From Tolypothrix sp. PCC 7712 (GTDB lineage: Bacteria; Cyanobacteriota; Cyanobacteriia; Cyanobacteriales; Nostocaceae): 64,000 nucleotides of DNA. Made by a program: the position numbers and the translations under genes. The DNA lies in assembly GCF_025860405.1 (NCBI RefSeq), contig NZ_CP063785.1:8743390-8807389 (forward strand), given 5' to 3'. Shown here one piece after another: positions 33,961-43,169 of this stretch; the stretch's first letter is position 1, and each line of letters starts with the position of its first letter. A model generated the notes under the pieces. It searched no databases. It saw only the letters and a program-made list of their open reading frames with translations, and had not been told where the DNA came from.

Positions 33961-34641
33961 TTAATTCCATTTAAAATAATGTGAGGATGAATCTGCAAAG
34001 GTAATATGCTCCTTTTCTTGCTGTTTTGCATGAATATTCTTTATGTGCTTTTTGACTGTATTGATTGTAATGTATAGCTGATTGGCAATTTCCTTATAAG
34101 AAAGGTTCGCGCGACGTAACTGCCAAACTTGTCTTTCACGGTCTGTTAAGTTGTATTTTTTAGCGTCCGCAATTGCAATACTCTGACTATATAGATTGCA
34201 ATCTTCTAAAGTCACTAATAAAAAATTGTGTTTGTTTACACATAACTGTAACCATCTAGCCCGCAGGCGTAATTTAATTGTGGGAGTGGGTTCAATTTCT
34301 GATTCGATGATAATTTTTTTGTCTGGAAAAAACTCTTGACTATCAATCAAAGATTGACAAATACGCCATATTTCCTCTGGAATTGGATGAACAACAGCTT
34401 CTTTGCGCGCTAATTGACGACAAATTGCACGCGCATACTCATTAGCGTGAACTAAATTACCTTCAGTGGTGGCGATTAAAATGCCATCCACAAAGCTTTC
34501 AATCATCGCTTGTAGTAAATCAACTTTAGAAACAGACTCTAAATTTTCATCTTTTAGTGATTTTTTAAATAAATTCTTCCCTAAGATAGATGCGAAATTT
34601 AGCTTACTATCTTCATCTTCACAAGGAAATAACATTGTCAA
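33961..34641 (-). CDS. LuxR-family transcriptional regulator with PAS-like sensor
   Basis: This 226-residue protein has a C-terminal LuxR/FixJ helix-turn-helix (LTDRERQVWQLRRANLSYKEIANQLYITINTVKKHIKNI) with the typical L-T-x-R-E and N-T-V-K-x-H residues. The N-terminal 130 residues look like a PAS fold (SFVDGILIATTEGNLVHANEYARAI, then TPTIKLRLRARWLQLC). There is no receiver domain. It probably senses a small molecule or redox state and regulates transcription in the cytoplasm. It is divergent from the following plus-strand gene, so it could act on that promoter region (34642-35012). Confidence 0.8.
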   Translation of the reverse strand: MTMLFPCEDEDSKLNFASILGKNLFKKSLKDENLESVSKVDLLQAMIESFVDGILIATTEGNLVHANEYARAICRQLARKEAVVHPIPEEIWRICQSLIDSQEFFPDKKIIIESEIEPTPTIKLRLRARWLQLCVNKHNFLLVTLEDCNLYSQSIAIADAKKYNLTDRERQVWQLRRANLSYKEIANQLYITINTVKKHIKNIHAKQQEKEHITFADSSSHYFKWN

Positions 34642-35012
34642 TCTCCTCCAAAACTCAGCACGAAAGTCATACTTAATAGGTGTTGTACTGAATTTTGCGA
34701 TTTGAGCTTCTATTTCTACAATGAGTGGGTTGTAAGCCTGACAATGCGGCTGAGGTAAAAACTTGTGAGATGAAGTTTGCGTAATTTACCTGAAGCAAGG
34801 TGAAGTTTTTATTAAGTTGATTAGTGCAGCAGTTAGCAGCAAACTATTTTGACTGACGTACACTCTGGCGAAGATAATTCGCGCGCCAGTTGCTACCCTA
34901 GAGGCGGCTACTAGTCTGGCGACCCGGCTATATAAATAAAGTCTGATGAAGACTAATGAATTTGAACTGCTTTGCTGCTGCACAAGCTGGGAAAAGTCAG
35001 GAGTCTAGCTAT
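34642..35012. other. Divergent promoter region
   Basis: This 370-nt spacer between the LuxR-type gene and the next plus-strand gene contains no gene. A SD-like AGGAG (35000-35004) serves the ATG at 35013. Palindromic CTAGTCTGGCGACCCGGC-type sequence sits near 34910-34928. Confidence 0.45.
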
Positions 35013-36044
35013 ATGCAACCACATACTATTGAACAATGGTTTCCAATTGAGCAACAGCGTAAGTACGTTAATCTATTGCAAGGGCGGATTGGGATTACAC
35101 GCCGTCGTGCAGAATATTTCGTGAAGCTATGGGCTTATTTACTGCTAAAACAACAGCAAGAATTAGGTAAACGCTTACAGCAACCTTTAACAGAACTAGA
35201 TTTACCAGTTGGGTTTATTCCTTGTACCCATCGCGAAGCCCAAGAAGTTTTCTATGGCGAACAAGAGCGGGGAAGCGATCGCTCTGCGGGTATGATGCTT
35301 GATAAGCTAGTGGCTTTGGGGCTAATTGAAAAAGATTTTGATGGTAGTACTACTTGTATTCGCATTCGGTCTTTAATTTCCAATCAGCAAGACTCTACGT
35401 TACCTCCAGATGAGATCCAACTTATACCTGATTACTTCAACCCCCGAACTGATGCTATCCCCGTAGCAACCTTTTTAGCCCGTAACTACAATTGGATGAA
35501 TAAAAAAGCTACAGCGCTTCCCCATAGAATAGCGAGAATTATTCGGGGTTGGGCAGAACAATATCCTAAAGGAATGCGGGTACTACGCCGCAGTGATACC
35601 CAAGATGCTGTAGGGTTTTATGTCTTATATCCTGTAGCGCCGGAATCGGAAGCAAATTTCTTTATCCCACCACGCCATAGCTTACACTTGAGTGCAACTT
35701 GGGAGCATGACCCATTTCAAATTGCCAATATAGGCGATCGCAATTGTACTTCGGTGTTTGTCCGTAGTTGGCAAATCGATCTACCTTACAAACAGCTAAA
35801 TACCGCCAGTGAATTTTTACAAGATGTCCAAAAAGCATTTGTGCGGATGCAAGCTGATTTTCCTGAGCTATGCGATATATATTGTTTAGCAATTCATCCC
35901 AATGATGAAGAACTATTATCATCATTAGGCTTTCAAAAAACCAATTCAGACTCCCAAATTTATCTCCATTGGATGTATTTGCCATTAGATAAATATTTGA
36001 GTTTGGATATTGACCAAGCAATCTCAAAATTGAAATTTGATTAA
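35013..36044 (+). CDS. Hypothetical protein with winged-helix-like N-terminus and GNAT-like C-terminus
   Basis: Start ATG 35013 (MQPHTIEQWFPIEQQ) is chosen for the AGGAG 8 nt before it; an upstream ATG at 34956 would add 19 residues. The 343-residue product has an N-terminal helical region with RIGITRRRAEYFVKLWAYLLL, a winged-helix-like part (REAQEVFYGE...MMLDKLVALGLIEKD), and a C-terminal half (VGFYVLYPVAPESEANFF ... SVFVRSWQIDLPY ... DIYCLAIHPNDEELLSSLGFQ) with the strand order of a GNAT acetyltransferase. The acyl-CoA loop (R/Q-x-x-G-x-G/A) is not clear, so activity is doubtful. No family name is recognised. Confidence 0.6.
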   Translation: MQPHTIEQWFPIEQQRKYVNLLQGRIGITRRRAEYFVKLWAYLLLKQQQELGKRLQQPLTELDLPVGFIPCTHREAQEVFYGEQERGSDRSAGMMLDKLVALGLIEKDFDGSTTCIRIRSLISNQQDSTLPPDEIQLIPDYFNPRTDAIPVATFLARNYNWMNKKATALPHRIARIIRGWAEQYPKGMRVLRRSDTQDAVGFYVLYPVAPESEANFFIPPRHSLHLSATWEHDPFQIANIGDRNCTSVFVRSWQIDLPYKQLNTASEFLQDVQKAFVRMQADFPELCDIYCLAIHPNDEELLSSLGFQKTNSDSQIYLHWMYLPLDKYLSLDIDQAISKLKFD

Positions 36045-36143
36045 CATTTCCCAAAACAATAGGGACACAAACAATGTTGTGCCCCTATTATGTGTTTTAT
36101 TTCAACAAAAAATGCGATCGCGCAGTAGCTTGTAAAATCAAGG

Positions 36144-37328
36144 CTATCTATCAACAGAACCCATAATTACGTCGATACTACCCAGAATGACCACAATATC
36201 TGCCACTTTCATACCTCGGAGTAAGTGAGGCAGAATTTGCAGGTTGTTGAAATCGGCGGCGCGAATTTTCCAACGTGCAGGGAACACGTTATCATCACCT
36301 ACCATATAAATTCCCAGCTCACCTTTACCGCTTTCAACACGGGCATAAATTTCACCCTTGGGAATCTTAAAGGATGGAGAAACTTTTTTACCAATGTACT
36401 GATAATCAAAAGCATCCCATTCCGATTTTTTCCCAGCAGCTAAACGCTTGGCTTCCAAGTTTTCATAAGGGCCACCAGGAAGTCCTTTAATAGCTTGGCG
36501 AATAATCTTCACAGATTCGCGCATTTCCCGCATCCGCACGACGTAACGCGCAAAGCAATCGCCGGCGGTTTCCCACTGTACATCCCAATCAAAATCGTCA
36601 TAGCATTCATAGTGGTCTACCTTCCGTAAATCCCACTTCACCCCAGAAGCACGTAACATAGGGCCAGAAAGTCCCCAGTTAATCGCTTCTTCACGGGTGA
36701 TAGTACCAATTCCCTCAATCCGACGGCGGAAGATGGGGTTATTGGTAACTAACTTTTCGTATTCATCAACTTTGGGGATGAAGTAGTCACAGAATTCTAA
36801 GCACTTATCGACCCAACCATAAGGTAAGTCAACTGCTACGCCACCAACACGGAAATAATTGTTATTTACCATCCGGTAACCGGTGGCTGCTTCCCATAAA
36901 TCATAAATCATCTCCCGTTCGCGGAATTGATAGAAGAAGGGAGTTTGAGCGCCTACGTCAGCTAGAAAGGGGCCAAACCACAGCAAATGGTTAGCAATGC
37001 GGTTCAATTCCAGCATAATGACGCGAATGTAGCTGGCGCGTTTGGGGACAGCTACACCTGCCAATTTTTCGGGGGCGTTAACGGTAACTGCTTCGTTAAA
37101 CATCCCTGCTGCGTAGTCCCACCGACTAACGTAGGGGACATACATAATAGTGGTGCGGTTTTCCGCAATTTTTTCCATTCCCCGGTGCAGGTAGCCAATC
37201 ACTGGTTCACAATCAATGACATCCTCGCCATCCAAGGTCACAATTAACCGCAAAACCCCGTGCATTGAGGGATGGTGCGGCCCCATATTCAGCACCATTG
37301 GTTCTGTGCGGGTTTCTATTCTTGCCAT
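36144..37328 (-). CDS. ndhH: NAD(P)H-quinone oxidoreductase (NDH-1) subunit H
   Basis: This 394-residue protein is the 49-kDa/NuoD-type subunit of thylakoid NDH-1 (photosynthetic complex I), which accepts electrons from ferredoxin and takes part in cyclic flow, respiration and CO2 uptake. Clear marks are MVLNMGPHHPSMHGVLRL, DCEPVIGYLHRGMEKIAE, NHLLWFGPFLADVGA and the end GSIDVIMGSVDR. Length equals the family. The gene is alone here, as ndhH commonly is in cyanobacteria, with no other ndh gene in the window. Confidence 0.98.
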   Translation of the reverse strand: MARIETRTEPMVLNMGPHHPSMHGVLRLIVTLDGEDVIDCEPVIGYLHRGMEKIAENRTTIMYVPYVSRWDYAAGMFNEAVTVNAPEKLAGVAVPKRASYIRVIMLELNRIANHLLWFGPFLADVGAQTPFFYQFREREMIYDLWEAATGYRMVNNNYFRVGGVAVDLPYGWVDKCLEFCDYFIPKVDEYEKLVTNNPIFRRRIEGIGTITREEAINWGLSGPMLRASGVKWDLRKVDHYECYDDFDWDVQWETAGDCFARYVVRMREMRESVKIIRQAIKGLPGGPYENLEAKRLAAGKKSEWDAFDYQYIGKKVSPSFKIPKGEIYARVESGKGELGIYMVGDDNVFPARWKIRAADFNNLQILPHLLRGMKVADIVVILGSIDVIMGSVDR

Positions 37329-37704
37329 AGCTTACAGTGTTCTCCCGTTCATGAAAATTTAGAATTGGATCGCGTAGATGCCAACCAGACCCAAGTTATC
37401 GTGTCTGCCAAAAAAGGCTCTTCCGGGCAATACAAGAATTGCGCTTACAGGGTTAGGTTGGAGAGAAGATGGCAGCCGAGGGATTTTGGTTGATGTTTAT
37501 TTTTGTTGCACTTCTTCAATTATTATATGGAGCTTGAGATGCATAGAATTGAAGTGCAAGAATTTTTTCACCAGACTCGACAGTCAAAAGAAGGCTGAAG
37601 GCTAAAATATCAAGGTTGTTTGCATAGCATCTTTGACAAGAGAAGTATAAAATTGTACAGCTTGCGGCAAGCTACTCTGTGTCTAAGACTTCAGTTGACT
37701 TTTT
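37329..37704. other. Intergenic region, 376 nt
   Basis: Spacer between ndhH (upstream part) and the 3' end of the ankyrin gene. Several short open frames exist on the plus strand but none has a signal or family resemblance. The ndhH promoter should be within the first 150 nt. Confidence 0.45.
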
Positions 37705-38850
37705 TCACACTTTACCACCATAGCGTTTTAGTAGTTGAATCATCGAACTATCACCCTTTGCTAAGGCTAGCTGTAGCGGTGTTTTACCTTCGCGGTCTCG
37801 CAGATTGACTTTAGCTTTTTTCGTCAGCAGAAATTCGATAAAATCCAGCGTATAGTAATTTTCTGCCATGACTGCAGTATGCAAAGGCGTTTTCCCAGAA
37901 TTGTCTTTAGCGTTAATATTCGCACCTTGAGCTACCAAGAGTTTTCCTGATTCTTTCATGGCGTAATGTAGGGGTGTTCTGCCTAAATTATCTTTTGCTC
38001 TTACATTTGCCCCTTTCGCGAGCAGAATTTTCATCAACTCAGGATTAGTCACATGGTAATGCAATGGTGTTTTACCCTCGGCACTTTTTAAATTGACATT
38101 TACCCGCTTCGCCAATAGTAATTGTAATGTTTCTTTACTCAAATCTGAGTAATGGATAACTGCTAAACCTCTATTGTTGAGAATATCTAACTTAGCACCA
38201 CGCTCGATGAGTAATTTAGCGAAATCCGGGCGAGCGATCGCATAATGTAGGGGTGTAAAATTTTGATTGCTTCTAGCGTTAATATCTGCACCCTTAGCTA
38301 GCAAAACTTGACCTACTTCTAACTTTCCGTGGTCTGCAGTCAGATGTAAAGCTGTGAGTAGTTCATTGTCTTTAGCGTTAACATTTGCACCTTTAGCAAT
38401 GAATAATTCTGCAACTTCCTTCGTTAATTTACCATAGAGATTATGCAGGGGCGTGATATTAGAATTATTCTTAGTATTAACATTCACACCCCCATCAATT
38501 AATAGCTGTGCTAATTCCAGCGAACCACCTACATAATGTAATGCGGAATTTCCCTGAGAATCTTTTGCTTTAATATCTGCGCCTTTAGAGATTAATAATT
38601 TAACTAAATTAACATCACCTTGCTCAATTAAAGGATGTAGTAAAGGAATTACAGCATCGCCAAAATTACATGATTCATTGGGATTACTACCAGATTCTAT
38701 AATTTTTTGAACTTCTGCCAATTGTCCTAACATTAATTGTTGGCATATTGGCGAAATATTTCTTGATTGCGATAAAGCAATTTTAGGTGTAGATAAAATA
38801 AAAACAGCCGAGAGCGATGATAGAACAACACCTGATAAAAATTGCCCCAT
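37705..38850 (-). CDS. Exported ankyrin-repeat protein
   Basis: This 381-residue protein has a hydrophobic N-terminal segment (residues 5-27, SGVVLSSLSAVFILSTPKIALS) that looks like a signal peptide. About nine ankyrin repeats follow with the pattern G-x-T-P-L-H-x-A/V and L-L-x-x-G-A-x-x-x-A/N (for example GKTPLHYHV, LLAKGANVRAKDN, GRTPLHYA). Ankyrin arrays bind proteins. Export would place it in the periplasm or outside. It is the next gene downstream of the T4SS-like cluster on the same strand, but the 509-nt gap argues against one transcript. It could be an unrelated envelope protein or a partner of the cluster; no direct evidence decides. Confidence 0.75.
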   Translation of the reverse strand: MGQFLSGVVLSSLSAVFILSTPKIALSQSRNISPICQQLMLGQLAEVQKIIESGSNPNESCNFGDAVIPLLHPLIEQGDVNLVKLLISKGADIKAKDSQGNSALHYVGGSLELAQLLIDGGVNVNTKNNSNITPLHNLYGKLTKEVAELFIAKGANVNAKDNELLTALHLTADHGKLEVGQVLLAKGADINARSNQNFTPLHYAIARPDFAKLLIERGAKLDILNNRGLAVIHYSDLSKETLQLLLAKRVNVNLKSAEGKTPLHYHVTNPELMKILLAKGANVRAKDNLGRTPLHYAMKESGKLLVAQGANINAKDNSGKTPLHTAVMAENYYTLDFIEFLLTKKAKVNLRDREGKTPLQLALAKGDSSMIQLLKRYGGKV

Positions 38851-39359
38851 AAAATTTCAACGGCAAAGCCATATAATATAAATTGATTTTTGAGTTATCA
38901 ATTTATCATAAAATGAGCTGCGTCTTGCCTCAGCAAATACTTATGGTTGCTATAGGAATCTGCTTTGATTCGGAGAAATTATTTGCGTAGGGAGGGAACA
39001 GGGAACAGGGAACTCTTAACAGGGAAGAAGAAATAAAAGTGTACTTAGTTTTTTTCAAAAATCAAATATGAGTCCTATATAAAAATCCTTGCAGGAGTTG
39101 CAAAATTACTTGTTAAGGTAGGGAAAAGGGAACAGACCTCGCAAAATAACTATCCTAGCGCCTAATGCACCGCCGCATATATAGTGCCTTACTGACTCAT
39201 CAAAATATCATTAAGCTGATACGCGCCTAGATTAAATATTCTGGCGTTAGGGCTGTCAAGGGTCAAGAGTCAAAAGTCCAAGCTAGCCTTTGACCCTGGA
39301 CTCTTGACTTTTTGACCTCTTGAGCGCGAAATATACAATTTAAATGCGTAACAGCTTAT
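38851..39359. other. Intergenic region with inverted repeats
   Basis: No gene. It holds GGGAACA tandem units (38993-39020) and a TCAAGAGTCAAAAGTCCA / TGGACTCTTGACTTTTTGA inverted pair (39259-39320) that could fold into a long hairpin after the last T4SS-like gene. A terminator role for this hairpin is possible; the T-run is only short. Confidence 0.5.
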
Positions 39360-39911
39360 TCACTGCGAAACTCTAACGCAAGGTGAAGCACTTTTAGAAG
39401 TATTATCAGGATAAATCGCTAAAGTATGATATTCAGGATTACTATCTCCATATAAAATGCGGAAAGTATATAACTTAGTGCCTTGACCCTCAGTAATCAC
39501 CGTTAAAAGTGTATTACTAGCATTGGGTAAACCCGGAATTGCTAATTTTTTAATTCGTCTTAATTGAATTACATTTGCGGAAGAGTTTTGGCAATCTCCT
39601 GTACTAGCTTGTTCGCCAAACTGCATACACATCGGCCCATCAAAATCTACAGTTACCTGTGATGGGTCATTTAACCAAACTTTTTTAATCTTCTCTCCCG
39701 ATGGAATAAAACTTAAGTTTGTACCTTGTTGATACCAAACTGTAATAGTAGGTACTACTCCACTTAAACCTTGTGCTTGACAAGAAAAAATTGAACGGAG
39801 AACAGCATTTTGCGCTACCGCACGTCCTGCTAATAATAAAACTACCGCAGCAAAACTTACAGAAGCCAGAGGTAAGAAATAGGGATTCTTGAGGAGGTTT
39901 GCTAATTTCAT
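39360..39911 (-). CDS. VirB9/TraK-like periplasmic T4SS core protein
   Basis: This 183-residue protein has an N-terminal signal or anchor (LPLASVSFAAVVLLLAGRAVA, about 13-33). The mature part matches the VirB9/TraK N-terminal domain layout: GTNLSFIPSGEKIKKVWLND (compare the T-x-I-x-F-P-E/x-x-I and W pattern), then LRRIKKLAIPG, TLLTVITEGQGTKLYTFRIL (compare N-L-x-V-x-T-x-x-x-x-Y-x-F-x-L). The C-terminal VirB7-binding domain is absent. It is the last gene of a nine-gene T4SS-like run, 142 nt after the VirB10-like gene. It would form part of the outer-membrane core complex. Assignment rests on strand pattern and position, not on a strong motif. Confidence 0.5.
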   Translation of the reverse strand: MKLANLLKNPYFLPLASVSFAAVVLLLAGRAVAQNAVLRSIFSCQAQGLSGVVPTITVWYQQGTNLSFIPSGEKIKKVWLNDPSQVTVDFDGPMCMQFGEQASTGDCQNSSANVIQLRRIKKLAIPGLPNASNTLLTVITEGQGTKLYTFRILYGDSNPEYHTLAIYPDNTSKSASPCVRVSQ

Positions 39912-39969
39912 GGCTCTACTGGGGACTGGGGATTGGGATGAGGGAGAAAATGACCTTTAAATGTTGGCT

Positions 39970-40003
39970 CTTGTAGAGACGCGATTCATCGCGTCTCTAC
40001 AAG
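39970..40003. repeat. Perfect 16-bp palindrome
   Basis: CTTGTAGAGACGCGAT (39970-39985), two bases TC, then ATCGCGTCTCTACAAG (39988-40003). It lies in the gap between the VirB10-like and VirB9-like genes. A decayed copy is at 48236-48265 in another gap of the same cluster. Palindromes of this AGAGACGCGAT type are dispersed in Nostocales genomes. Confidence 0.9.
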
Positions 40004-40053
40004 TATTAACGAAGAATGAAGCATTTTCATACTTCATTCCCCACCACTAATAT

Positions 40054-41613
40054 TTAAAACTCAATTGGTTGATTGACGTAAATTTCTACTTCTGTACCTG
40101 CTGGTAAAAACCAAACATTAGTGCGCTGCATCATTTCAGTAGCGGCTTGTTGATTGCGTTGAGCAATTTGGGGAACTACGGTGTTCATCCCACCTTCTAA
40201 TATGCCTGCTAAGAGGTTGCTTTGAGGATTGGTACTGCTAACAACAGTACCGCCAGCATTGGTTGTCACTACTTGAGATTCACTCCGATTCATTAATTCG
40301 GCGGCTTTACCCAAACCACCTAAGACAAACATACCTAAATCCATACCAGCAATGGATGAGCCACGATTGGGGAATTGTTGCGCTAGCAAAGGTTTACCGT
40401 GGGCACCGCGAATAATCATGGCATTGGAAGGTAGACTATGTTCTGTAATTCCATCACCATCTTTTGCGATCGCTTTCACTACATCTAGTTGTAGTAAGCC
40501 TTGTTCGGAAAGAGAGCGAATTTCTGTTAATAACTCTGTACCCGCAGGTATGGCGACTTTACCATCTGCACTTTTTATGGGTTGTTGTAGCTGCACTACG
40601 AAGGTGTTTTTGGGTTTTTCAGCATCGCTGTTACCACCTGCATTCATGGTTTCTCCAAATACAGCCGTCGCTAAGACACCTTTGATACTACTCCCAACTG
40701 CGATCGCTTTGTCACTCTGCTTTCCTTCTTTGCTAGCAAGTAGGGTTGACTCTGCTGCTGGGTTTGTAGTGGTAGTTTCTGGTGTTGGCGTGGCTTCTGG
40801 CTGGGAATTATTTGCCTGTTGCGCCATCTCTGGAGTGTTGGTATTAGGAGTACTGGCTGTTTCGGAATTATTGCTACTAATTTGACCATAACTCCCTAAC
40901 TTAGCTAAAGTTGTCCACATTTGATATGGGTCTAGCTTAGGTTTGGGAGTAGCATTAACGGCTGGCTTAATCTCTGGTTGAATCTCTGGTTGTCTAGCAA
41001 CTATTTGGGGTGGTGGAAAAGGTTGGGAGTTGACGGGTGTTTGTGGCGGCTGGGGTACGTCAACAATACGTTCAACTGTCACTATCCGAGGCGCGTGGCT
41101 TTTAATTGCAGTCCTAGATGCGATTTGCTGTGGAGGTATTTTTATCCCTCTAAGTTGTTGTTGTGCTAGTTTCACAGCCTCGGCTTGTTCTGTCAGCGCT
41201 AATTTAGTTTTGAGAGACTCTATTTCTAATTCTGGCTGTGGAGATTCACTCACTACCGGCGATTTCACATCTGGAGAGAGATTCTTCTTTTTTGACTTTT
41301 GACTGCTACCACTCATCATCTGCGTTAAAAAGCCGCCAGCAACCAAAACTACAGCCAAGGTTGTCGTACCAACTAACCCTAACTTCGCAAAGGGATTAGA
41401 AGAGAGAGATTGCTCTGTTTTCACTGCTTCTGGTTGAGCAATTGGCGGTTCAAAGATGATTAATTCTTCTGCTTCTTCATCACTTGTTAAGGGGAAATCT
41501 TCATTTTCCAAGCCAACTAATTTGGCCATTCTTACTTCCCAATCTAGAGACTCTAGTTCTAGTGGGTAATTGTAATTTGTGGAACTTTTTGCTGAACTTG
41601 AATAGGGAGTCAT
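40054..41613 (-). CDS. VirB10/TrbI-like T4SS core protein
   Basis: This 519-residue protein has a VirB10 layout: a cytoplasmic N-terminus (about 70 residues), one membrane helix (about 75-95, GLVGTTTLAVVLVAGGFLT), a long Pro/Gln/Thr-rich periplasmic stretch to about 320, and a C-terminal TrbI/VirB10 domain. The domain starts at KGVLATAVFGETM, continues with FVVQLQQPIKSADGKVAIPAGTELLTEI, and ends in VWFLPAGTEVEIYVNQPIEF. In T4SSs this subunit spans both membranes and signals between the ATPases and the outer pore. The start is 8 nt after the preceding VirB8-like stop, so they share a transcript. Confidence 0.75.
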   Translation of the reverse strand: MTPYSSSAKSSTNYNYPLELESLDWEVRMAKLVGLENEDFPLTSDEEAEELIIFEPPIAQPEAVKTEQSLSSNPFAKLGLVGTTTLAVVLVAGGFLTQMMSGSSQKSKKKNLSPDVKSPVVSESPQPELEIESLKTKLALTEQAEAVKLAQQQLRGIKIPPQQIASRTAIKSHAPRIVTVERIVDVPQPPQTPVNSQPFPPPQIVARQPEIQPEIKPAVNATPKPKLDPYQMWTTLAKLGSYGQISSNNSETASTPNTNTPEMAQQANNSQPEATPTPETTTTNPAAESTLLASKEGKQSDKAIAVGSSIKGVLATAVFGETMNAGGNSDAEKPKNTFVVQLQQPIKSADGKVAIPAGTELLTEIRSLSEQGLLQLDVVKAIAKDGDGITEHSLPSNAMIIRGAHGKPLLAQQFPNRGSSIAGMDLGMFVLGGLGKAAELMNRSESQVVTTNAGGTVVSSTNPQSNLLAGILEGGMNTVVPQIAQRNQQAATEMMQRTNVWFLPAGTEVEIYVNQPIEF

Positions 41614-41621
41614 AGGGAACC

Positions 41622-42314
41622 TTATGGTGATTTTTCAGAACAACTTTTATCCTGGAGATCACAGATTTTATAAATTTTCAGTTTCGCCTCACCAATGCGG
41701 TAAGCTGCCAATTGTAATGGTACTGGTGCATTAGGTAAGGAAGCGACTTCTTCATCTGTGGCTTGGACAAAAATTTGTTTATTAATTGGTTTTGATTCAC
41801 CCAGTCTATCGGAGCCATTGAAAACTAATTGATTAGCCAACATTTCAACTTTCCATTTCCCGTCAGCTATTTGTGTAGGTTGGGAAATTCTTTGAATTAC
41901 TAATATCTGCTCAGTTGCTCGATTAAAATTTTCTAATTGTTGATTAGCAGTTAAATTAGTAATTTCTGTTTGGAATTTAGGTTGAAATTCTGGCATTACT
42001 AATTCGGAACTAATATCCCACACTGTTTTTGGCGGTTGTTTTTCTGACCAAGTCAGCATCAAAGTCATGGCTTCACCCACGAAGCGCCGGATTGTTTCTG
42101 GATACCGTTCGATATTTTCTTGGGGGTCTACTGTAATCGCTTGACCATCAATTAGTTGCACTAGGCTTTGCAATGTAGTTTGCTTATTTAATTGTTGCAA
42201 AATTGACCAGTGAAACATCAATATCAGTAAAGTTAACAGATGCAAGCCCAATGTGGCAACTGCAAATAATGGTAAGATGCTATTTTTTTTATTTTCGGTT
42301 TTAAGTATTTGCAT
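41622..42314 (-). CDS. VirB8/TraE-like T4SS inner-membrane protein, copy 2
   Basis: This 230-residue protein has a short cytoplasmic head, a membrane helix (about 15-38, LFAVATLGLHLLTLLILMFHW) and a periplasmic domain that contains SLVQLIDGQAITVDPQ and PETIRRFVGEAMTLMLTW. The bitopic topology and the V-x-x-x-D-G-x-A head followed by the R-x-F-V helix resemble VirB8/TraE subunits. It is clearly a paralogue of the adjacent upstream gene (shared G-L-H-L membrane motif, D-G-x-A-x-T and P-E-x-I-R-x-F-V blocks). VirB8 nucleates assembly of the inner-membrane complex. It sits 30 nt after its paralogue and 8 nt before the VirB10-like gene. Confidence 0.6.
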   Translation of the reverse strand: MQILKTENKKNSILPLFAVATLGLHLLTLLILMFHWSILQQLNKQTTLQSLVQLIDGQAITVDPQENIERYPETIRRFVGEAMTLMLTWSEKQPPKTVWDISSELVMPEFQPKFQTEITNLTANQQLENFNRATEQILVIQRISQPTQIADGKWKVEMLANQLVFNGSDRLGESKPINKQIFVQATDEEVASLPNAPVPLQLAAYRIGEAKLKIYKICDLQDKSCSEKSP

Positions 42315-42344
42315 TGCTGCTGAATTTAAATTAAATAAAATTTC

Positions 42345-43169
42345 TTATCTAGTAAATGAGCCAGTATTTGGTGATTGTAGACATTGGTTAGATGTAGCAC
42401 CATTGACGTTATCATAGGCATCTAGCAAACATAAATTCCGCATTTCATAGATTTCTAATCTATCTGTTCTGGTGCTGTATATTGCTTTTTGCATATCCGT
42501 CATTTTCTCAGTTTGGGGATAATCAAAATAATCAATAGCCCGCACTAATAAATCTTTATTAAAAGGTACAATTAATCTTTGATTTTCAGACTGTTTAGTT
42601 TGAATCAAATCCGCTACCATCCCCACTTCCCACTTCCCTGGTGCAATTTGTTTGGGGGGGTAAATTCTTTTAATGACTAATTTTCCCGAAATAATTTGAT
42701 TGGAACTATTGGCGAATACCTCTGGTGGTGTCATATCCGCAATTTGACTCAAGAAACCTTTGCGGAAATCTTCAGAAAAGGCAAAACTCGCTATCCAACT
42801 ACTAGTAGTGACTTTTTGGCTACCACCGGAGGGAGTTCTAATCAGAATTCCTCTGTCTATTTGCGGTTTACTAAATTCTTCAATACTTTGTGGCGGTAAT
42901 GTTCCCGACCAGTTAAAGACTGCTATCATCGTTTTACTGACGAATTGCCGAATCGCTTCTGGATCCCTGGCTAAATCATCAGTAGCCGTAACAGCTTTAC
43001 CATCAACCATTTGCACGAAATTTGGCTGTTTGCGGACACTGAGTTTTTGGATATTCAGCCCTTGCAAGATTAAGAATAGTAAAACAAACAGATGCAATCC
43101 AAAAGTTGCGATCGCAAATGTTGTCAAAATACTTCCTGTGCGTTGTTTTTTCTCTAATAGCCTGACCAT
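42345..43169 (-). CDS. VirB8/TraE-like T4SS inner-membrane protein, copy 1
   Basis: This 274-residue protein has the same layout as its neighbour: basic head (MVRLLEKKQRT), membrane helix (about 15-38, FAIATFGLHLFVLLFLIL), then NFVQMVDGKAVTATDD and PEAIRQFVSKTMIAVFNWSG. The periplasmic part is about 40 residues longer than the second copy. Its ATG directly follows the TAG of the VirB6-like gene with no gap, which implies coupled translation. VirB8-type assignment is by topology, paralogy and position between VirB6-like and VirB10-like genes. Confidence 0.6.
   Translation of the reverse strand: MVRLLEKKQRTGSILTTFAIATFGLHLFVLLFLILQGLNIQKLSVRKQPNFVQMVDGKAVTATDDLARDPEAIRQFVSKTMIAVFNWSGTLPPQSIEEFSKPQIDRGILIRTPSGGSQKVTTSSWIASFAFSEDFRKGFLSQIADMTPPEVFANSSNQIISGKLVIKRIYPPKQIAPGKWEVGMVADLIQTKQSENQRLIVPFNKDLLVRAIDYFDYPQTEKMTDMQKAIYSTRTDRLEIYEMRNLCLLDAYDNVNGATSNQCLQSPNTGSFTR

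Noticed and set aside
40352..40885. 177-codon plus-strand frame antisense to the VirB10-like gene
   Set aside because: Shadow of the real gene; no ribosome site and cysteine/serine-rich composition typical of antisense frames.
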